DNA of 64,000 nt, taken from NCBI GenBank assembly GCA_035561515.1, contig DATMXP010000045.1, positions 1-64,000 on the forward strand. Reading direction: 5' to 3'. Every line of letters begins with the position of its first letter. Positions within the stretch are counted from its first letter, which is position 1. Shown here one piece after another: positions 42,602-52,301 of this stretch. Both the position numbers and the translations under genes were made by a program. Source of the DNA: Terriglobales bacterium (GTDB lineage: Bacteria > Acidobacteriota > Terriglobia > Terriglobales > Acidobacteriaceae). The notes beneath the pieces are model-generated. The model worked only from the letters and a program-made list of their open reading frames with translations, was not told the DNA's origin and did not search any database.

Positions 42602-43588
42602 CTATGGATGCACGGGCGCAATCACGCCTGCCGGAAGTTTGACCTTTGCTTCTTTCGGTTTTGCCAACCATGATTCAATTTGCGGCAGTGCCGCGCGTGC
42701 AACTTTCTCTCCGGCGGCGATCAGTTCTGGCGCGCGCTCGAAGCCGTCGTAGCTGAACCCGCGCACATCGGGCGTAATAATCACATCGGCGGCCGATTCC
42801 CATAGCCCGCACATCTTTTGCTGTGCGATGGAGAAGCATTGCCCGATGACGTCGAACACGTGGCGAGGGCCGCTCAAGTTCACCCAATGCGCGCTCAGGT
42901 AGACCCCAATCACTCGATCGGCGCCCATCTCCCGCAGCGGCACGGTGGGTACGGCGTGTCCGAGCAAGCCGTCGATCAAGAGCCGGCCATCGATGTTCAC
43001 CGGTAGGAACATGCCCGGATAGGCGCAACTGGCGCGAACGGGTTCAATGAGATCGCCGGAGCGGAAAACAACCGCATCTCCCGTCACGAAATCCGTTGCA
43101 GTCACGGCGAGCGGAATCTTCAATTCCTCAAACGTGTGAACCTTCAGCATTTTTCGCAGGAAGCCCGACATCCGGTCGTTGGTCGCGATTCCCAATCGCG
43201 AAATTGTCCACCGCGCAAAATGCTTGAACCGAACGAGCGCCGCGATCTCTTCCAGTTCTTTCGCCGAAATGCCGCTGCAATATGCGGCGCCAATCACCGA
43301 GCCGACGCTGGTGCCGGCCACGAACCTGACCGGAATGCCTTCCTGCTCCAAAACCTTGAGTACGCCAATATGGGACAAACCCCGGGCAAAGCCGCCTCCC
43401 AGCGCGAGGCCAATCGACGGTTCTTTCGTTGGTTGTGTTGGCTGGATAGGGCTTTGGCGTGTATGACCGAACTGCCGGGCAAATGCTCCGATGCCACGTG
43501 CGACTTTACCTATCTTGTTCAAGGTCGCCGGGACCCCACATCCCTCTTTATACGGCGAATTACAATACGTTAGGATGCTGTGCTCCAC
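42602..43588 (-). CDS. Patatin-like phospholipase
   Basis: This 328-aa protein has the patatin catalytic dyad: GTSVG with Ser94 and DGL with Asp206, plus the oxyanion loop GGGFARG (64-70). It should hydrolyse lipid acyl esters. The first 57 residues are a variable extension without a clear signal peptide. The start codon appears to be GTG at 43588 and its ribosome site is weak, so the true start may be internal. It diverges from the Nudix gene. Confidence 0.85.
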   Translation of the reverse strand: MEHSILTYCNSPYKEGCGVPATLNKIGKVARGIGAFARQFGHTRQSPIQPTQPTKEPSIGLALGGGFARGLSHIGVLKVLEQEGIPVRFVAGTSVGSVIGAAYCSGISAKELEEIAALVRFKHFARWTISRLGIATNDRMSGFLRKMLKVHTFEELKIPLAVTATDFVTGDAVVFRSGDLIEPVRASCAYPGMFLPVNIDGRLLIDGLLGHAVPTVPLREMGADRVIGVYLSAHWVNLSGPRHVFDVIGQCFSIAQQKMCGLWESAADVIITPDVRGFSYDGFERAPELIAAGEKVARAALPQIESWLAKPKEAKVKLPAGVIAPVHP

Positions 43589-43684
43589 TGGAATGTTTCA
43601 GCACTGCATCACTTTGGTACCCAAACAGCGCCAGCGTTTGGCGCCAAAATGTGCCAGTGTTGCGGAAAACGCGGGATTTCGGGC

Positions 43685-44224
43685 ATGATTCGAGAATTTT
43701 CAGCCGGAGGAGTCGTGGTCCGGCGAATGAAGCACCGATGGTGGGTCGCAGCCATTGAGCCGCAAGGACGCCGCAGCCCAGCAGCCAAGCCGAGCCCTCG
43801 CGAATCGACGCTTGCCCTGCCGAAAGGCGCGGTAGATGCCGGGGAAACCGCCGAACAGACCGCTCTGCGCGAGGTTCACGAAGAGACCGGCGTTATCGCT
43901 GAAACGATCGAAAAACTCAAGGACATCAAGTATTACTACATTCGCAGTTGGGGCGATCACCAGCGGGTGTTCAAGATCGTCAGCTTCTACCTCCTGGCCT
44001 ACAAAGCCGGCAAACTGGGCAATATCTCGCCGGAAATGAAGAAAGAAGTTCGGCGGGCCCTGTGGATCCCTCTGGAAGATGCCGGCAAGGAACTGTCGTA
44101 TCCGGGCGAACGCGATGTTGCACGGCTCGCAGCCGAATGGGTACTCGGGCACCCAGAACTCGAGGATCGTTTTGCACCGGGCGGTGCGAAGGCTGCCAAG
44201 GCGGCCGACCCAAATCCGGAATAA
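43685..44224 (+). CDS. Nudix hydrolase
   Basis: This 179-aa protein has a complete Nudix box: G48, then E54, then REVHEETG (62-69). It begins IREFSAGGVVVRR, the usual first strand. It hydrolyses a nucleoside diphosphate linked to another group; substrate unknown. A Cys-rich upstream extension (CQCCG from 43649) is open in the same frame but has no better ribosome site, so 43685 is preferred. The C-terminal Ala/Lys tail is unremarkable. Confidence 0.83.
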   Translation: MIREFSAGGVVVRRMKHRWWVAAIEPQGRRSPAAKPSPRESTLALPKGAVDAGETAEQTALREVHEETGVIAETIEKLKDIKYYYIRSWGDHQRVFKIVSFYLLAYKAGKLGNISPEMKKEVRRALWIPLEDAGKELSYPGERDVARLAAEWVLGHPELEDRFAPGGAKAAKAADPNPE

Positions 44225-44326
44225 TCACACGCAATTGTGACGGATGCACTTGCGCTTTCATCAAAATATCGATCGTGGTTACCGTCGTAACTTACTGATT
44301 CCCAAAGATTTATTTCACTTTTCGTA

Positions 44327-44432
44327 TTGACAGTGGATGCAATTAACCCTAAGATAAGTTCAATTAAATAAGGCGCGCGTCGTTGCCATCCTCACCCCAC
44401 ATCTTCTTCGGCGCGCGCCGCTTCTGTTTTTA
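44327..44432 (+). ncRNA. Candidate small RNA or attenuator leader
   Basis: TTGACA (44327-44332), 17 nt and TAAGAT (44350-44355) form a good promoter with a start near 44362. Only 10 nt later GGCGCGCG (44372-44379) can pair with CGCGCGCC (44412-44419), followed by GCTTCTGTTTTT. This predicts a transcript of about 70 nt ending before the metallophosphoesterase gene. It may be an independent sRNA or an attenuator for that gene. Nothing else is seen in 44225-44525. Confidence 0.4.
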
Positions 44433-44525
44433 GGGCGCTTTCGCCGACTGAACTTCCCTTTTAGCTCTTACGTATCTGCGACTTAGGCACTGCTGTTCTC
44501 ATCTTTGTAGCAGCGGTCTTTACAC

Positions 44526-45770
44526 ATGATCCTTAGGTTACTCATCGTCATTCTGGTTTTTGTACTTTCCTATCTTTCCCAGAGGTTCTGGTTCAAATCC
44601 CTTTGGAGGGCCACCGAACGGTGCGTCCCCTGGAAGCGCCGAGTTCTGCGAGGGCTGGTCGTTGCGGCCCTCACGCTGGTGATACTCAGCTTTTCCGAGC
44701 GTGTCGTTGGCCGCTACTGGCTGCCGCGCGTCGGGGTTCTGCAGGACGTCACGGCTCTTACTCAGCTCTGGCTGTTCACCTCACTTTTCGCTTTCCTGTT
44801 GTTCGGACTGGTCAGGCTGATCGAGACGGCCTGGTTCAAATCGAAAGATCTTCTGACGCGCACCAAGCCGTCTGGGCCTGCCGATCACAACCGCAGAGCT
44901 TTCTTCCGTTACGCGGCCCGGACGGCGGCCGCCATCCCCTTGGTGGCGGGTATCTACGGCTTCGCCTCGGAACGTTTTCGCTTCCGGGTCCGTGAGGTGA
45001 ACGTCCCGCTCCAGGATCTGCCAAAGGGCTTAGACGGCCTTCGCATTGTCCAGATGAGCGACATCCATGCCGGCGATTACATGCCCATCGACGAACTCCG
45101 GCGCGCCGTGGACATGGCAAATAACCTCCGTGGGCACATCGCCGTTATCACCGGTGACTTTGTTTCCAACGAACACGATCCGCTCGACCATTGCATCGCG
45201 GAACTGAGTCGGCTCAAGGCGCCTTTGGGCATCTGGGGATGCAACGGCAATCACGAGATTTACGCGAAGGCCGAAGAACGCTCGCAGGCATTGTTCCAGC
45301 AGCACGGCATGACCCTGCTCCGGCAGGAAAACCGTCAGATCGAATTCAATGGAGCAAAGTTCAACTTGATCGGCGTGGACTATCAGCGCGACCAGATGGT
45401 CGCCGGTCCCAAAATGCCGATGCTCTACGACGCCAATTCTCTCGTGCGGCGAGACATGCCGAACATTCTGCTCTCCCACAATCCCAACAGCTTCAACCGC
45501 GCGGCGGAGATGGGAATCGAACTGAGCCTGGCCGGTCATACACACGGAGGACAGGTGAAATTCGAGATTCTCGACAAGAACATCACTCCGGCACGTTTTA
45601 TTACCGACTTCCCCGCGGGTCTGTTCGATTTACCTCTGTCCGGCAGCTCTGTTGCATCCAACCTGAAGCGGTCATTTCTGTATGTGAATCGCGGGCTTGG
45701 AACCTTCGCCTTACCGGCGCGGCTGGGTGTGGAACCGGAGATCACGCTTCTGACGCTGAGAAGCGTTTGA
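44526..45770 (+). CDS. Membrane-anchored metallophosphoesterase (YaeI/YkuE-like)
   Basis: This 414-aa protein has an N-terminal membrane part of about three helices (1-15, 40-58, 80-98). A twin-arginine-like RRAFFRYAARTAAAIPLV segment (about 123-140) follows, then the phosphoesterase domain: SDIHAG (178-183), GDFV, GNHE and GHTHGGQ, giving a complete two-metal site. Relatives hydrolyse UDP-2,3-diacylglucosamine or other phosphoesters at the membrane; the exact substrate is open. The catalytic domain probably faces outward. Confidence 0.83.
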   Translation: MILRLLIVILVFVLSYLSQRFWFKSLWRATERCVPWKRRVLRGLVVAALTLVILSFSERVVGRYWLPRVGVLQDVTALTQLWLFTSLFAFLLFGLVRLIETAWFKSKDLLTRTKPSGPADHNRRAFFRYAARTAAAIPLVAGIYGFASERFRFRVREVNVPLQDLPKGLDGLRIVQMSDIHAGDYMPIDELRRAVDMANNLRGHIAVITGDFVSNEHDPLDHCIAELSRLKAPLGIWGCNGNHEIYAKAEERSQALFQQHGMTLLRQENRQIEFNGAKFNLIGVDYQRDQMVAGPKMPMLYDANSLVRRDMPNILLSHNPNSFNRAAEMGIELSLAGHTHGGQVKFEILDKNITPARFITDFPAGLFDLPLSGSSVASNLKRSFLYVNRGLGTFALPARLGVEPEITLLTLRSV

Positions 45771-45823
45771 GCCGCAGAAATTGCGGCGTTAGAGCAGTTT
45801 GCTAGTAGTCCCACTTCTCGCGT

Positions 45824-45840
45824 GTTTCGGTTGACGAAAC
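45824..45840 (+). promoter_or_regulatory. Operator-like inverted repeat upstream of fadN
   Basis: GTTTCG-N5-CGAAAC is a perfect 6+6 inverted repeat. It overlaps TTGACG (45831-45836), a possible -35; TTCACT (45855-45860) could be the -10, 7 nt before the ATG. A repressor at this site would block the promoter of the fad operon. Confidence 0.45.
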
Positions 45841-45867
45841 CACCTCCAAGCGATTTCACTAGTTCGC

Positions 45868-48297
45868 ATGGCCGTGGGGATGAACTTGAAACGCATTGAT
45901 AAAGTTGCTGTCCTTGGCGCCGGAACGATGGGTGCGCGCATTGCTGCTCACCTGGCGAATGCCGGCGTTCCCTCTTACCTGCTCGACATCGTGCCGCCCG
46001 ACGCCGACGGTCCTGCCCGCAATAAGATTGCGCAGGCCGGACTGGATGGTGCGATCAAATCGAAGCCCGCGGCATTCTTCGAGCCCTCTCTCGCCAAGTT
46101 GGTGAAGGTCGGCAACTTCGATGACAACCTGAAATGGCTGTCCGAATGTGATTGGGTGATCGAAGTCGTCGTCGAGAACGTGGAGATCAAGCGCTCCCTC
46201 TTGCGCAAGGTCGAACAGGTACGCAAACCCGGAACGATCATCACCACCAATACCAGCGGACTACCCGTGGCCAGCATCGCCGAAGGATTCTCGGAAGACT
46301 TCCGGCGCATGTGGTTCGGCACACACTTTTTTAATCCGCCGCGCTATATGCGCCTGCTGGAGATTATCCCCACGCCGGAATCGGACAAATCGGCCATGGA
46401 TGCGATCGCACACTTCTGCGACGTGCGTCTTGGAAAAGGGATTGTCTGGGCGAAGGACACGCCGAATTTCATCGCCAACCGCATCGGAACCTTCTCGGCG
46501 TTGAACGTTATGAAGGCCATGCAGGAGATGGACCTTTCGATCGAAGAGGTGGACGCGCTCACCGGCACCGCAGTGGGCTGGCCAAAGACAGCGACATTTC
46601 GCCTCATGGACCTTGTCGGCCTCGACATCCTCGGTCACGTTGTCTCCAACATGACGGCCAATGTGAAGGACGAGCGCGGCGACCTTAAGATCCCCGACTT
46701 CTATCGTCAAATGATCGAGCGGAAAATGCTCGGCGATAAGACCAAGGGCGGCTTCTACAAGAAGGTCAAGGGACCGGAAGGCGAACAGCGTCTCGGACTC
46801 GACTGGAAAACTCTCGAATACCGTCCGCGCCAGAAGGCACATTTCGCTTCCCTCGAGATGGCCAAGAACATTGAGGACACGGCGCAGCGCCTGAAGATGC
46901 TGCTCAACCTTGACGGAAGCAAGCCAGACAAGGCCGGCCACTTCCTCTGGCGTACCCTGAGCGATCTTTGGAACTACGCCGCAAATCGTGTTCCGGAGAT
47001 CAGTGACACGGTTGTCGAAATCGACCGTGCCATGAAACTGGGCTTTAACTGGGAGATGGGTCCGTTTGAGTTGTGGGACGCCGCCGGTGTAGAAGCTACC
47101 GTCGCCCGGATGAAGAAGGAAGGCAAGCCGGTAGCCACGAACGTCGAGAAACTTCTGGCGGCCGGCGTCAAGACCTGGTACGAGGACTGTCCGCACGCCG
47201 CGTCGGGCAGATCGTACTTCGACCTGCGCTCGAATTCCTATGAACATGTCCAGGTTCCTGAAGGAGTCTGGTCTGTTACGGTCGCGAAGAAATCCGAAGG
47301 CGTAGTAAAGAAGAATGCCGGCGCATCGCTCGTTGACCTCGGCGACGGCATCGGCTGCATCGAGTTCCACTCGAAAATGAACGCAATCGGCGGCGACATC
47401 GTCCAGTTGATTACTGAGACTTTGAAACCGGGTTCTCAGGTCGGCGCCAACTTCGATGGGTTCGTGATCACCAACGACGCCTCGAACTTCTCCGTCGGCG
47501 CGAACATCATGCTTCTGCTTATGTCGATTCAGGAAGGCGAGTGGGACGAGATCGACTTCATGATCCGCGGCTTCCAGAACATGACGCAGGCCATCAAGTT
47601 CTCGCCGAAGCCGGTGGTCTGTGCGCCTTTCGGCATGACGCTCGGCGGCGGTTGCGAAGTAGCCCTGCACTCGTCTGTCCGGCAGCCGCACGCGGAGCTC
47701 TATATGGGACTGGTGGAAGTCGGAGTGGGATTGCTGCCCGGTGGCGGCGGTTGCAAGGAAATGACGCTGCGTGCCGTCGATGCCGCGACTTCAATTCGTC
47801 CGGATGGACGTGGCGAGTCCGTCGAACTGATGGAAGCCATGAAGCGCGTGTTTGAAACTGTTGCCATGGCGAAGGTGTCAACGTCGGTGAACGAAGCACG
47901 CAATCTGGGCTTCCTCTCCCATAGTGACCTCGTCAGCATGAATCGCGAGCGCCAACTTTCGGACGCGAAAGCCTGCGCTCTTGAGCTGGCACGGCTCGGA
48001 TACAAGCCTCCGGTGCCGAGAACGGACGTTCCCGCTCCAGGCGAAAACATTCTTGCCACGCTGAAACTGGGCGTTCACATGATGCGTCAGGGCGACTACA
48101 TCAGCGACCACGAGCAAAAAATCGGCAACAAGGTCGCTGAGGTGCTCTGCGGTGGAGCGGTTTCACCAGGAATGCCAGTCAGCGAGCAGTATCTGCTCGA
48201 TCTGGAACGTGAAGGATTTAAGTCGCTCTGTGGGGAGCGAAAGACGCAGGAGCGGATTCAGTACACACTGAAGACCGGCAAACCCCTGCGGAACTAG
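45868..48297 (+). CDS. fadN: 3-hydroxyacyl-CoA dehydrogenase/enoyl-CoA hydratase FadN
   Basis: This 809-aa bifunctional beta-oxidation enzyme has an N-terminal NAD-binding domain (VAVLGAGTMGARIAAHLA) and HFFNPPRYMRLLEIIP with the catalytic His of the dehydrogenase. Dehydrogenase C-terminal repeats follow, and a C-terminal crotonase domain (about 490-720) has MTLGGGCEVALHS and VGVGLLPGGGG. This dehydrogenase-first order is that of B. subtilis FadN (about 789 aa), opposite to E. coli FadB. Genes for thiolase and acyl-CoA dehydrogenase follow with short gaps in the same order as fadN-fadA-fadE. A second in-frame ATG lies at 45880. Confidence 0.92.
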   Translation: MAVGMNLKRIDKVAVLGAGTMGARIAAHLANAGVPSYLLDIVPPDADGPARNKIAQAGLDGAIKSKPAAFFEPSLAKLVKVGNFDDNLKWLSECDWVIEVVVENVEIKRSLLRKVEQVRKPGTIITTNTSGLPVASIAEGFSEDFRRMWFGTHFFNPPRYMRLLEIIPTPESDKSAMDAIAHFCDVRLGKGIVWAKDTPNFIANRIGTFSALNVMKAMQEMDLSIEEVDALTGTAVGWPKTATFRLMDLVGLDILGHVVSNMTANVKDERGDLKIPDFYRQMIERKMLGDKTKGGFYKKVKGPEGEQRLGLDWKTLEYRPRQKAHFASLEMAKNIEDTAQRLKMLLNLDGSKPDKAGHFLWRTLSDLWNYAANRVPEISDTVVEIDRAMKLGFNWEMGPFELWDAAGVEATVARMKKEGKPVATNVEKLLAAGVKTWYEDCPHAASGRSYFDLRSNSYEHVQVPEGVWSVTVAKKSEGVVKKNAGASLVDLGDGIGCIEFHSKMNAIGGDIVQLITETLKPGSQVGANFDGFVITNDASNFSVGANIMLLLMSIQEGEWDEIDFMIRGFQNMTQAIKFSPKPVVCAPFGMTLGGGCEVALHSSVRQPHAELYMGLVEVGVGLLPGGGGCKEMTLRAVDAATSIRPDGRGESVELMEAMKRVFETVAMAKVSTSVNEARNLGFLSHSDLVSMNRERQLSDAKACALELARLGYKPPVPRTDVPAPGENILATLKLGVHMMRQGDYISDHEQKIGNKVAEVLCGGAVSPGMPVSEQYLLDLEREGFKSLCGERKTQERIQYTLKTGKPLRN

Positions 48298-48317
48298 TGG
48301 GATTTTAGGAAATCGCT

Positions 48318-49496
48318 ATGCTTGAAGTCGTAATCGTTTCATCTGTTCGTACTCCCGTAGGCAAAGCCTATAAGGGTACGCTCCGCGCCACGCGGCCTGA
48401 TGATCTGGCCGCAGTGGCGATTAAGGGCGCACTCGAACGCGTGCCTCAACTCGATCCGAAAGAGATTGAAGATGTCATCATCGGATGCGCGATGCCGGAG
48501 GCCGAGCAGGGCATGAACGTTGCTCGTATCGCTTCCCTGCGCGCCGGACTGCCCGTCGAATGCTCCGCCATGACGATCAACCGTTTCTGCTCGTCAGGAT
48601 TGCAGGCGATCTCTCTGGCAGCGGACGCGATCGCAGCCGGCCGCGCGGAAGTCGTCGTTGCCGGCGGAACCGAGTCCATGACCATGATCCCCATGGGTGG
48701 ACACAAGGTCTCTGCGAATCCGTGGCTCGTTTCGAATTATCCGGATGCCTATCTCTCGATGGGTTTGACGGCGGAGCGTTTGGCGAAGCGCTACGGCATC
48801 ACCCGCGAGCAGGCCGATGAGTTTTCCTTGCGCTCGCATAAGAACGCCATCGCCGCCATCCAATCCGGCAAGTTCGATGACGAAATTGTTCCCGTACCCG
48901 TAAGCTTCACCACCCCGAACGGTTCGAAGCCGAAGCGTACGGAAATCGTCTTCAAGGTCGACGAAGGCCCGCGTGCCGACACCACAATAGAAGCACTCTT
49001 AGCGCTCAAACCTGCCTTTCACGTGAAAGGCACTGTCACCGCCGGTAACTCGTCCCAGATGTCGGACGGAGCAGCGGCATCGGTCGTAATGTCTGCCGAG
49101 AAGGCGAAAACGCTCGGCCTTAAGCCACTCGCTCGCTTTGTCGCATTTGCCACTGCCGGATACAAGCCGGAAGAGATGGGTATCGGGCCGGTTTACGCGA
49201 TCCCGAAGGCACTGAAGATCGCCGGCCTCAAACTCGGCGACATCGACGTCATCGAGTTGAACGAAGCCTTCGCCGCTCAGTCGCTGAGCGTCATCAAGGA
49301 AGGTGGTCTCGACCCAGAGAAGGTGAATCCAAATGGAGGGGCCATTGCACTCGGCCATCCGCTGGGATGCACCGGAGCCAAACTAACGGCGTCTATCATC
49401 CGTGAACTCAAGCGGCGCAACGGGCGTTATGGAATCGTGACGATGTGCGTCGGCGGTGGAATGGGCGCAGCAGGAATTATCGAAAGCATGCAATAA
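48318..49496 (+). CDS. fadA: Acetyl-CoA acyltransferase (thiolase) FadA
   Basis: This 392-aa thiolase performs the last step of beta-oxidation. Cys91 in NRFCSSGLQAI is the acyl-carrying residue. GHPLGCTGAK supplies the catalytic His and CVGGGMGAA the second Cys. NEAFAAQ is also present. It starts 20 nt after fadN. Confidence 0.95.
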   Translation: MLEVVIVSSVRTPVGKAYKGTLRATRPDDLAAVAIKGALERVPQLDPKEIEDVIIGCAMPEAEQGMNVARIASLRAGLPVECSAMTINRFCSSGLQAISLAADAIAAGRAEVVVAGGTESMTMIPMGGHKVSANPWLVSNYPDAYLSMGLTAERLAKRYGITREQADEFSLRSHKNAIAAIQSGKFDDEIVPVPVSFTTPNGSKPKRTEIVFKVDEGPRADTTIEALLALKPAFHVKGTVTAGNSSQMSDGAAASVVMSAEKAKTLGLKPLARFVAFATAGYKPEEMGIGPVYAIPKALKIAGLKLGDIDVIELNEAFAAQSLSVIKEGGLDPEKVNPNGGAIALGHPLGCTGAKLTASIIRELKRRNGRYGIVTMCVGGGMGAAGIIESMQ

Positions 49497-49512
49497 AAGA
49501 CGGGAGAGCACT

Positions 49513-51309
49513 ATGGCAACAGCAGCAATTCCGAAGAACAAGATTATGGGTGCGAGTTTCCTCCTTGAGGATCGCACTCCCGAAGAAGTCTTTACCCCCG
49601 AAGATTTCAACGAACAGCATGTGCTCATCGCCCAGACGGCAGAGGAGTTCGCAACCAAGGAAATCGTCCCCGCCAACGATGCGATCGAAGCCAAGCAGTT
49701 TGACGTCACCCGCGGTCTGCTGAAAAAAGGCAGCGAGCTCGGCCTCTCTTCCGTAGACATCCCCGAGGAATACGGCGGGATGGAGATGGACAAGGTGACC
49801 TCCGCGATCATCGCTGATCGAATCGCGAAGTCTGGAAGCTTTTCAGTCGCCTGGGGCGCTCACGTGGGTATTGGCACGCTGCCGATCGTGTGGTTCGGCA
49901 CCGCCGAGCAGAAAGCCAAGTACCTGCCGAAGCTGGCCTCCGGCGAATACATCGGCGCTTACGCCCTTTCGGAATCCTCCTCCGGTTCGGACGCCCTGAG
50001 CTTGCGAACCAAGGCCGTTCTCTCGCCCGACGGAAAGCATTACATCCTTAACGGCGAAAAAATGTGGATCTCGAACGCGGGGTTCGCCGACGTCTTCATT
50101 GTGTTCGCGAAGATCGACGGCGAGAAGATGACTGCCTTCATCGTCGAGCGCACGTTTCCCGGCTTCAACGTAGGAGCTGAAGAGCACAAGATGGGAATCC
50201 GCGGATCCTCTACCTGTCCGCTCATTCTCACCGACTGCCAAGTCCCCGTTGAAAACGTCTTGGGTGACATCGGCAAAGGGCACGTGATCGCCTTCAACAT
50301 CCTCAACGTGGGTCGTTTCAAGCTTGGTGCGGGTTGCGTCGGCGGCGCGCGTAACTCAATGACGAACGCCATCCAGTACGCAAAATCCCGCAAGGCCTTC
50401 GGGAAGACGATCGCCGACTTCGGCCTCATCCGCGAGAAGATCGCCCGCATGGCGACCCATATCTACGTGGGTGAGAGTGCGGTCTATCGCACCGTAGGCA
50501 TGATGGACACTGCGCTTAGCGACATAGACAAAACAGCGCCCGATGCCACCCAGCAAATCCGCAAAGCCATCGAGGAATACGCGGTAGAGTGCTCCATCAT
50601 CAAGGTCTGGGGCTCGGAAATGCTCGACTTCGTTGTGGATGAAACGGTGCAGATCTACGGCGGCTACGGTTTCGTCGAGGAGTATCCAGCTGAGCGAGCC
50701 TATCGCGACTCGCGTGTGAACCGCATCTTCGAGGGCACCAACGAAATCAATCGTCTCATCACCACCGGCTTCGTGCTGAAGCGTGCCATGACGGGCCAAC
50801 TCCCGCTGATGCCGAAGATCAAGCAGGTGCTCGACGAAGTCATGGCTGGCCCTTCGTTCAGTGAAGGCGCGGAAGGTCCCATGGCGGCAGAACGCGCCGT
50901 GGTAGCAAATGCCAAGAAGATTGGCCTCTTCTCCTCCGGCGCCGCTTCGCAGAAGTACATGGCTGCTCTTGCCGATCAGCAGGAAATCATGGGCGCCATT
51001 GCCGACATGATTATCGAGGGCTACATCATGGAGTCGGCACTGCTGCGGACCCTAAAGCTGATCGAGAAACAGGGTGAAGCCGCGGCGGCCCTGGCCATCG
51101 CCATGACCCAGGTCTATATCGCCGAAGCCATGGAGCGGATCGAATCGGCCGCACGGCGTGTGATTGCTGCGGTCGCCGAGGGTGACATGCTCCGGACGCA
51201 AATGGCCATCCTGCGGCGGCTTGCGAAATACGAGCCTTTCAACACCATCGGCCTCACTCAGCAGATCGCCTCACGTACTCTGGATGCCGGTAAGTACGTC
51301 ATCTCCTAA
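49513..51309 (+). CDS. fadE: Acyl-CoA dehydrogenase FadE, long form
   Basis: This 598-aa FAD enzyme introduces the trans-2 double bond into acyl-CoA. The start at 49513 has GGGAG 8 nt upstream. Acyl-CoA dehydrogenase landmarks are ALSESSSGSDALSLRTKA, KMWISNAGFADVFIVFAK and FEGTNEINRL, with the catalytic Glu. About 190 residues beyond the usual 400-aa core form a helical C-terminal domain, as in B. subtilis FadE and mitochondrial very-long-chain enzymes. It lies 16 nt after fadA and is followed by the operon terminator. Confidence 0.93.
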   Translation: MATAAIPKNKIMGASFLLEDRTPEEVFTPEDFNEQHVLIAQTAEEFATKEIVPANDAIEAKQFDVTRGLLKKGSELGLSSVDIPEEYGGMEMDKVTSAIIADRIAKSGSFSVAWGAHVGIGTLPIVWFGTAEQKAKYLPKLASGEYIGAYALSESSSGSDALSLRTKAVLSPDGKHYILNGEKMWISNAGFADVFIVFAKIDGEKMTAFIVERTFPGFNVGAEEHKMGIRGSSTCPLILTDCQVPVENVLGDIGKGHVIAFNILNVGRFKLGAGCVGGARNSMTNAIQYAKSRKAFGKTIADFGLIREKIARMATHIYVGESAVYRTVGMMDTALSDIDKTAPDATQQIRKAIEEYAVECSIIKVWGSEMLDFVVDETVQIYGGYGFVEEYPAERAYRDSRVNRIFEGTNEINRLITTGFVLKRAMTGQLPLMPKIKQVLDEVMAGPSFSEGAEGPMAAERAVVANAKKIGLFSSGAASQKYMAALADQQEIMGAIADMIIEGYIMESALLRTLKLIEKQGEAAAALAIAMTQVYIAEAMERIESAARRVIAAVAEGDMLRTQMAILRRLAKYEPFNTIGLTQQIASRTLDAGKYVIS

Positions 51310-51328
51310 AGTACTGGGATGAACAACG

Positions 51329-51355
51329 GCGGGTGCTTCGGCACCCGCTTTCTTA
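51329..51355 (+). terminator. Terminator of fad operon
   Basis: GCGGGTGC (51329-51336), TTCG loop and GCACCCGC (51341-51348), followed by TTTCTTATT. Confidence 0.88.
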
Positions 51356-51429
51356 TTGGGAAAATCGCCATGCATTCAGCTCTCGACTTTGCATCCTCGC
51401 CAATGATTTAACATCTACTTAGGTAAGCT

Positions 51430-52275
51430 ATGAATACTTTTAAGACTGCGTTCCTGCTGACATTGATGACGTTGCTGATGCTCGCCATCGGACAGTACTT
51501 TGGTGGCGAACGCGGCATGATCATGGCCCTGGTTTTTGCCGGCGTCATGAACTTCGTCTCGTACTTTTTCTCCGACAAGATTGCCTTGGCGATGTACGGC
51601 GCTAAGCCTGTCACTCGCGAACAATCTCCACGTGTTTATGGGATCGTCGAACGGTTGACCCAGCGCACCGGGTTGCCGATGCCCAAGCTGTTTGTCATCC
51701 CATCCGAATCCCCGAATGCGTTCGCAACCGGCCGAAATCCGAAGCATGCGTCTGTGGCGGTCACGGAAGGCATCCTGCAATTGCTGACCGACGAAGAACT
51801 TGAGGGCGTGCTGGCGCACGAACTCGGCCACGTTCGCAACCGCGACATTCTGATTGGATCCGTTGCCGCAACCATTGCCGGCGCCATCACCATGCTGGCA
51901 AGGATGGGCTTCTGGTTTGGAGGCAGCCGCGACGACCGCGACCGTGGAGGAAGTCCGATTGGCGCCATCGCTATGCTGATTCTGGCTCCGCTGGCTGCCA
52001 TGCTGATCCAGATGGCCGTCTCGCGTTCGCGGGAATACGCTGCCGATGCCACGGGCGCGCACATCACCGGAAACCCGTACGCTTTGGCCAGTGCGCTCCG
52101 CAAACTCGATGCCTACTCGCGTCGCATCCCGATGATGGGCAGCCCTTCCACGGCTCACCTTTTCATCGTGAAACCTATGCTGGGCATGGACGTTGCGAGC
52201 CTGTTCTCCACTCACCCGCCGATCGCGAAACGAATCGAACGGCTCACCGGCAGGCCGGCTGAATTCCAGGCCTGA
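51430..52275 (+). CDS. htpX: Membrane zinc metalloprotease HtpX
   Basis: This 281-aa M48 protease has two N-terminal membrane helices (about 6-22 and 29-48). The zinc site HELGH (130-134) lies between them and a third hydrophobic region (about 170-190). SREYAADATGA contains the third zinc ligand, and FSTHPPIAKRIERL near the end is typical of HtpX. It degrades misfolded membrane proteins. It ends with a good terminator and stands alone. Confidence 0.95.
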   Translation: MNTFKTAFLLTLMTLLMLAIGQYFGGERGMIMALVFAGVMNFVSYFFSDKIALAMYGAKPVTREQSPRVYGIVERLTQRTGLPMPKLFVIPSESPNAFATGRNPKHASVAVTEGILQLLTDEELEGVLAHELGHVRNRDILIGSVAATIAGAITMLARMGFWFGGSRDDRDRGGSPIGAIAMLILAPLAAMLIQMAVSRSREYAADATGAHITGNPYALASALRKLDAYSRRIPMMGSPSTAHLFIVKPMLGMDVASLFSTHPPIAKRIERLTGRPAEFQA

Positions 52276-52301
52276 TGGCTTGAACTGATCGCTTGAACAA
52301 G

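Noticed and set aside
46261..47691. 476-aa open frame opposite fadN
   Set aside because: Antisense to a well-defined FadN; composition is that of a frame shadow.
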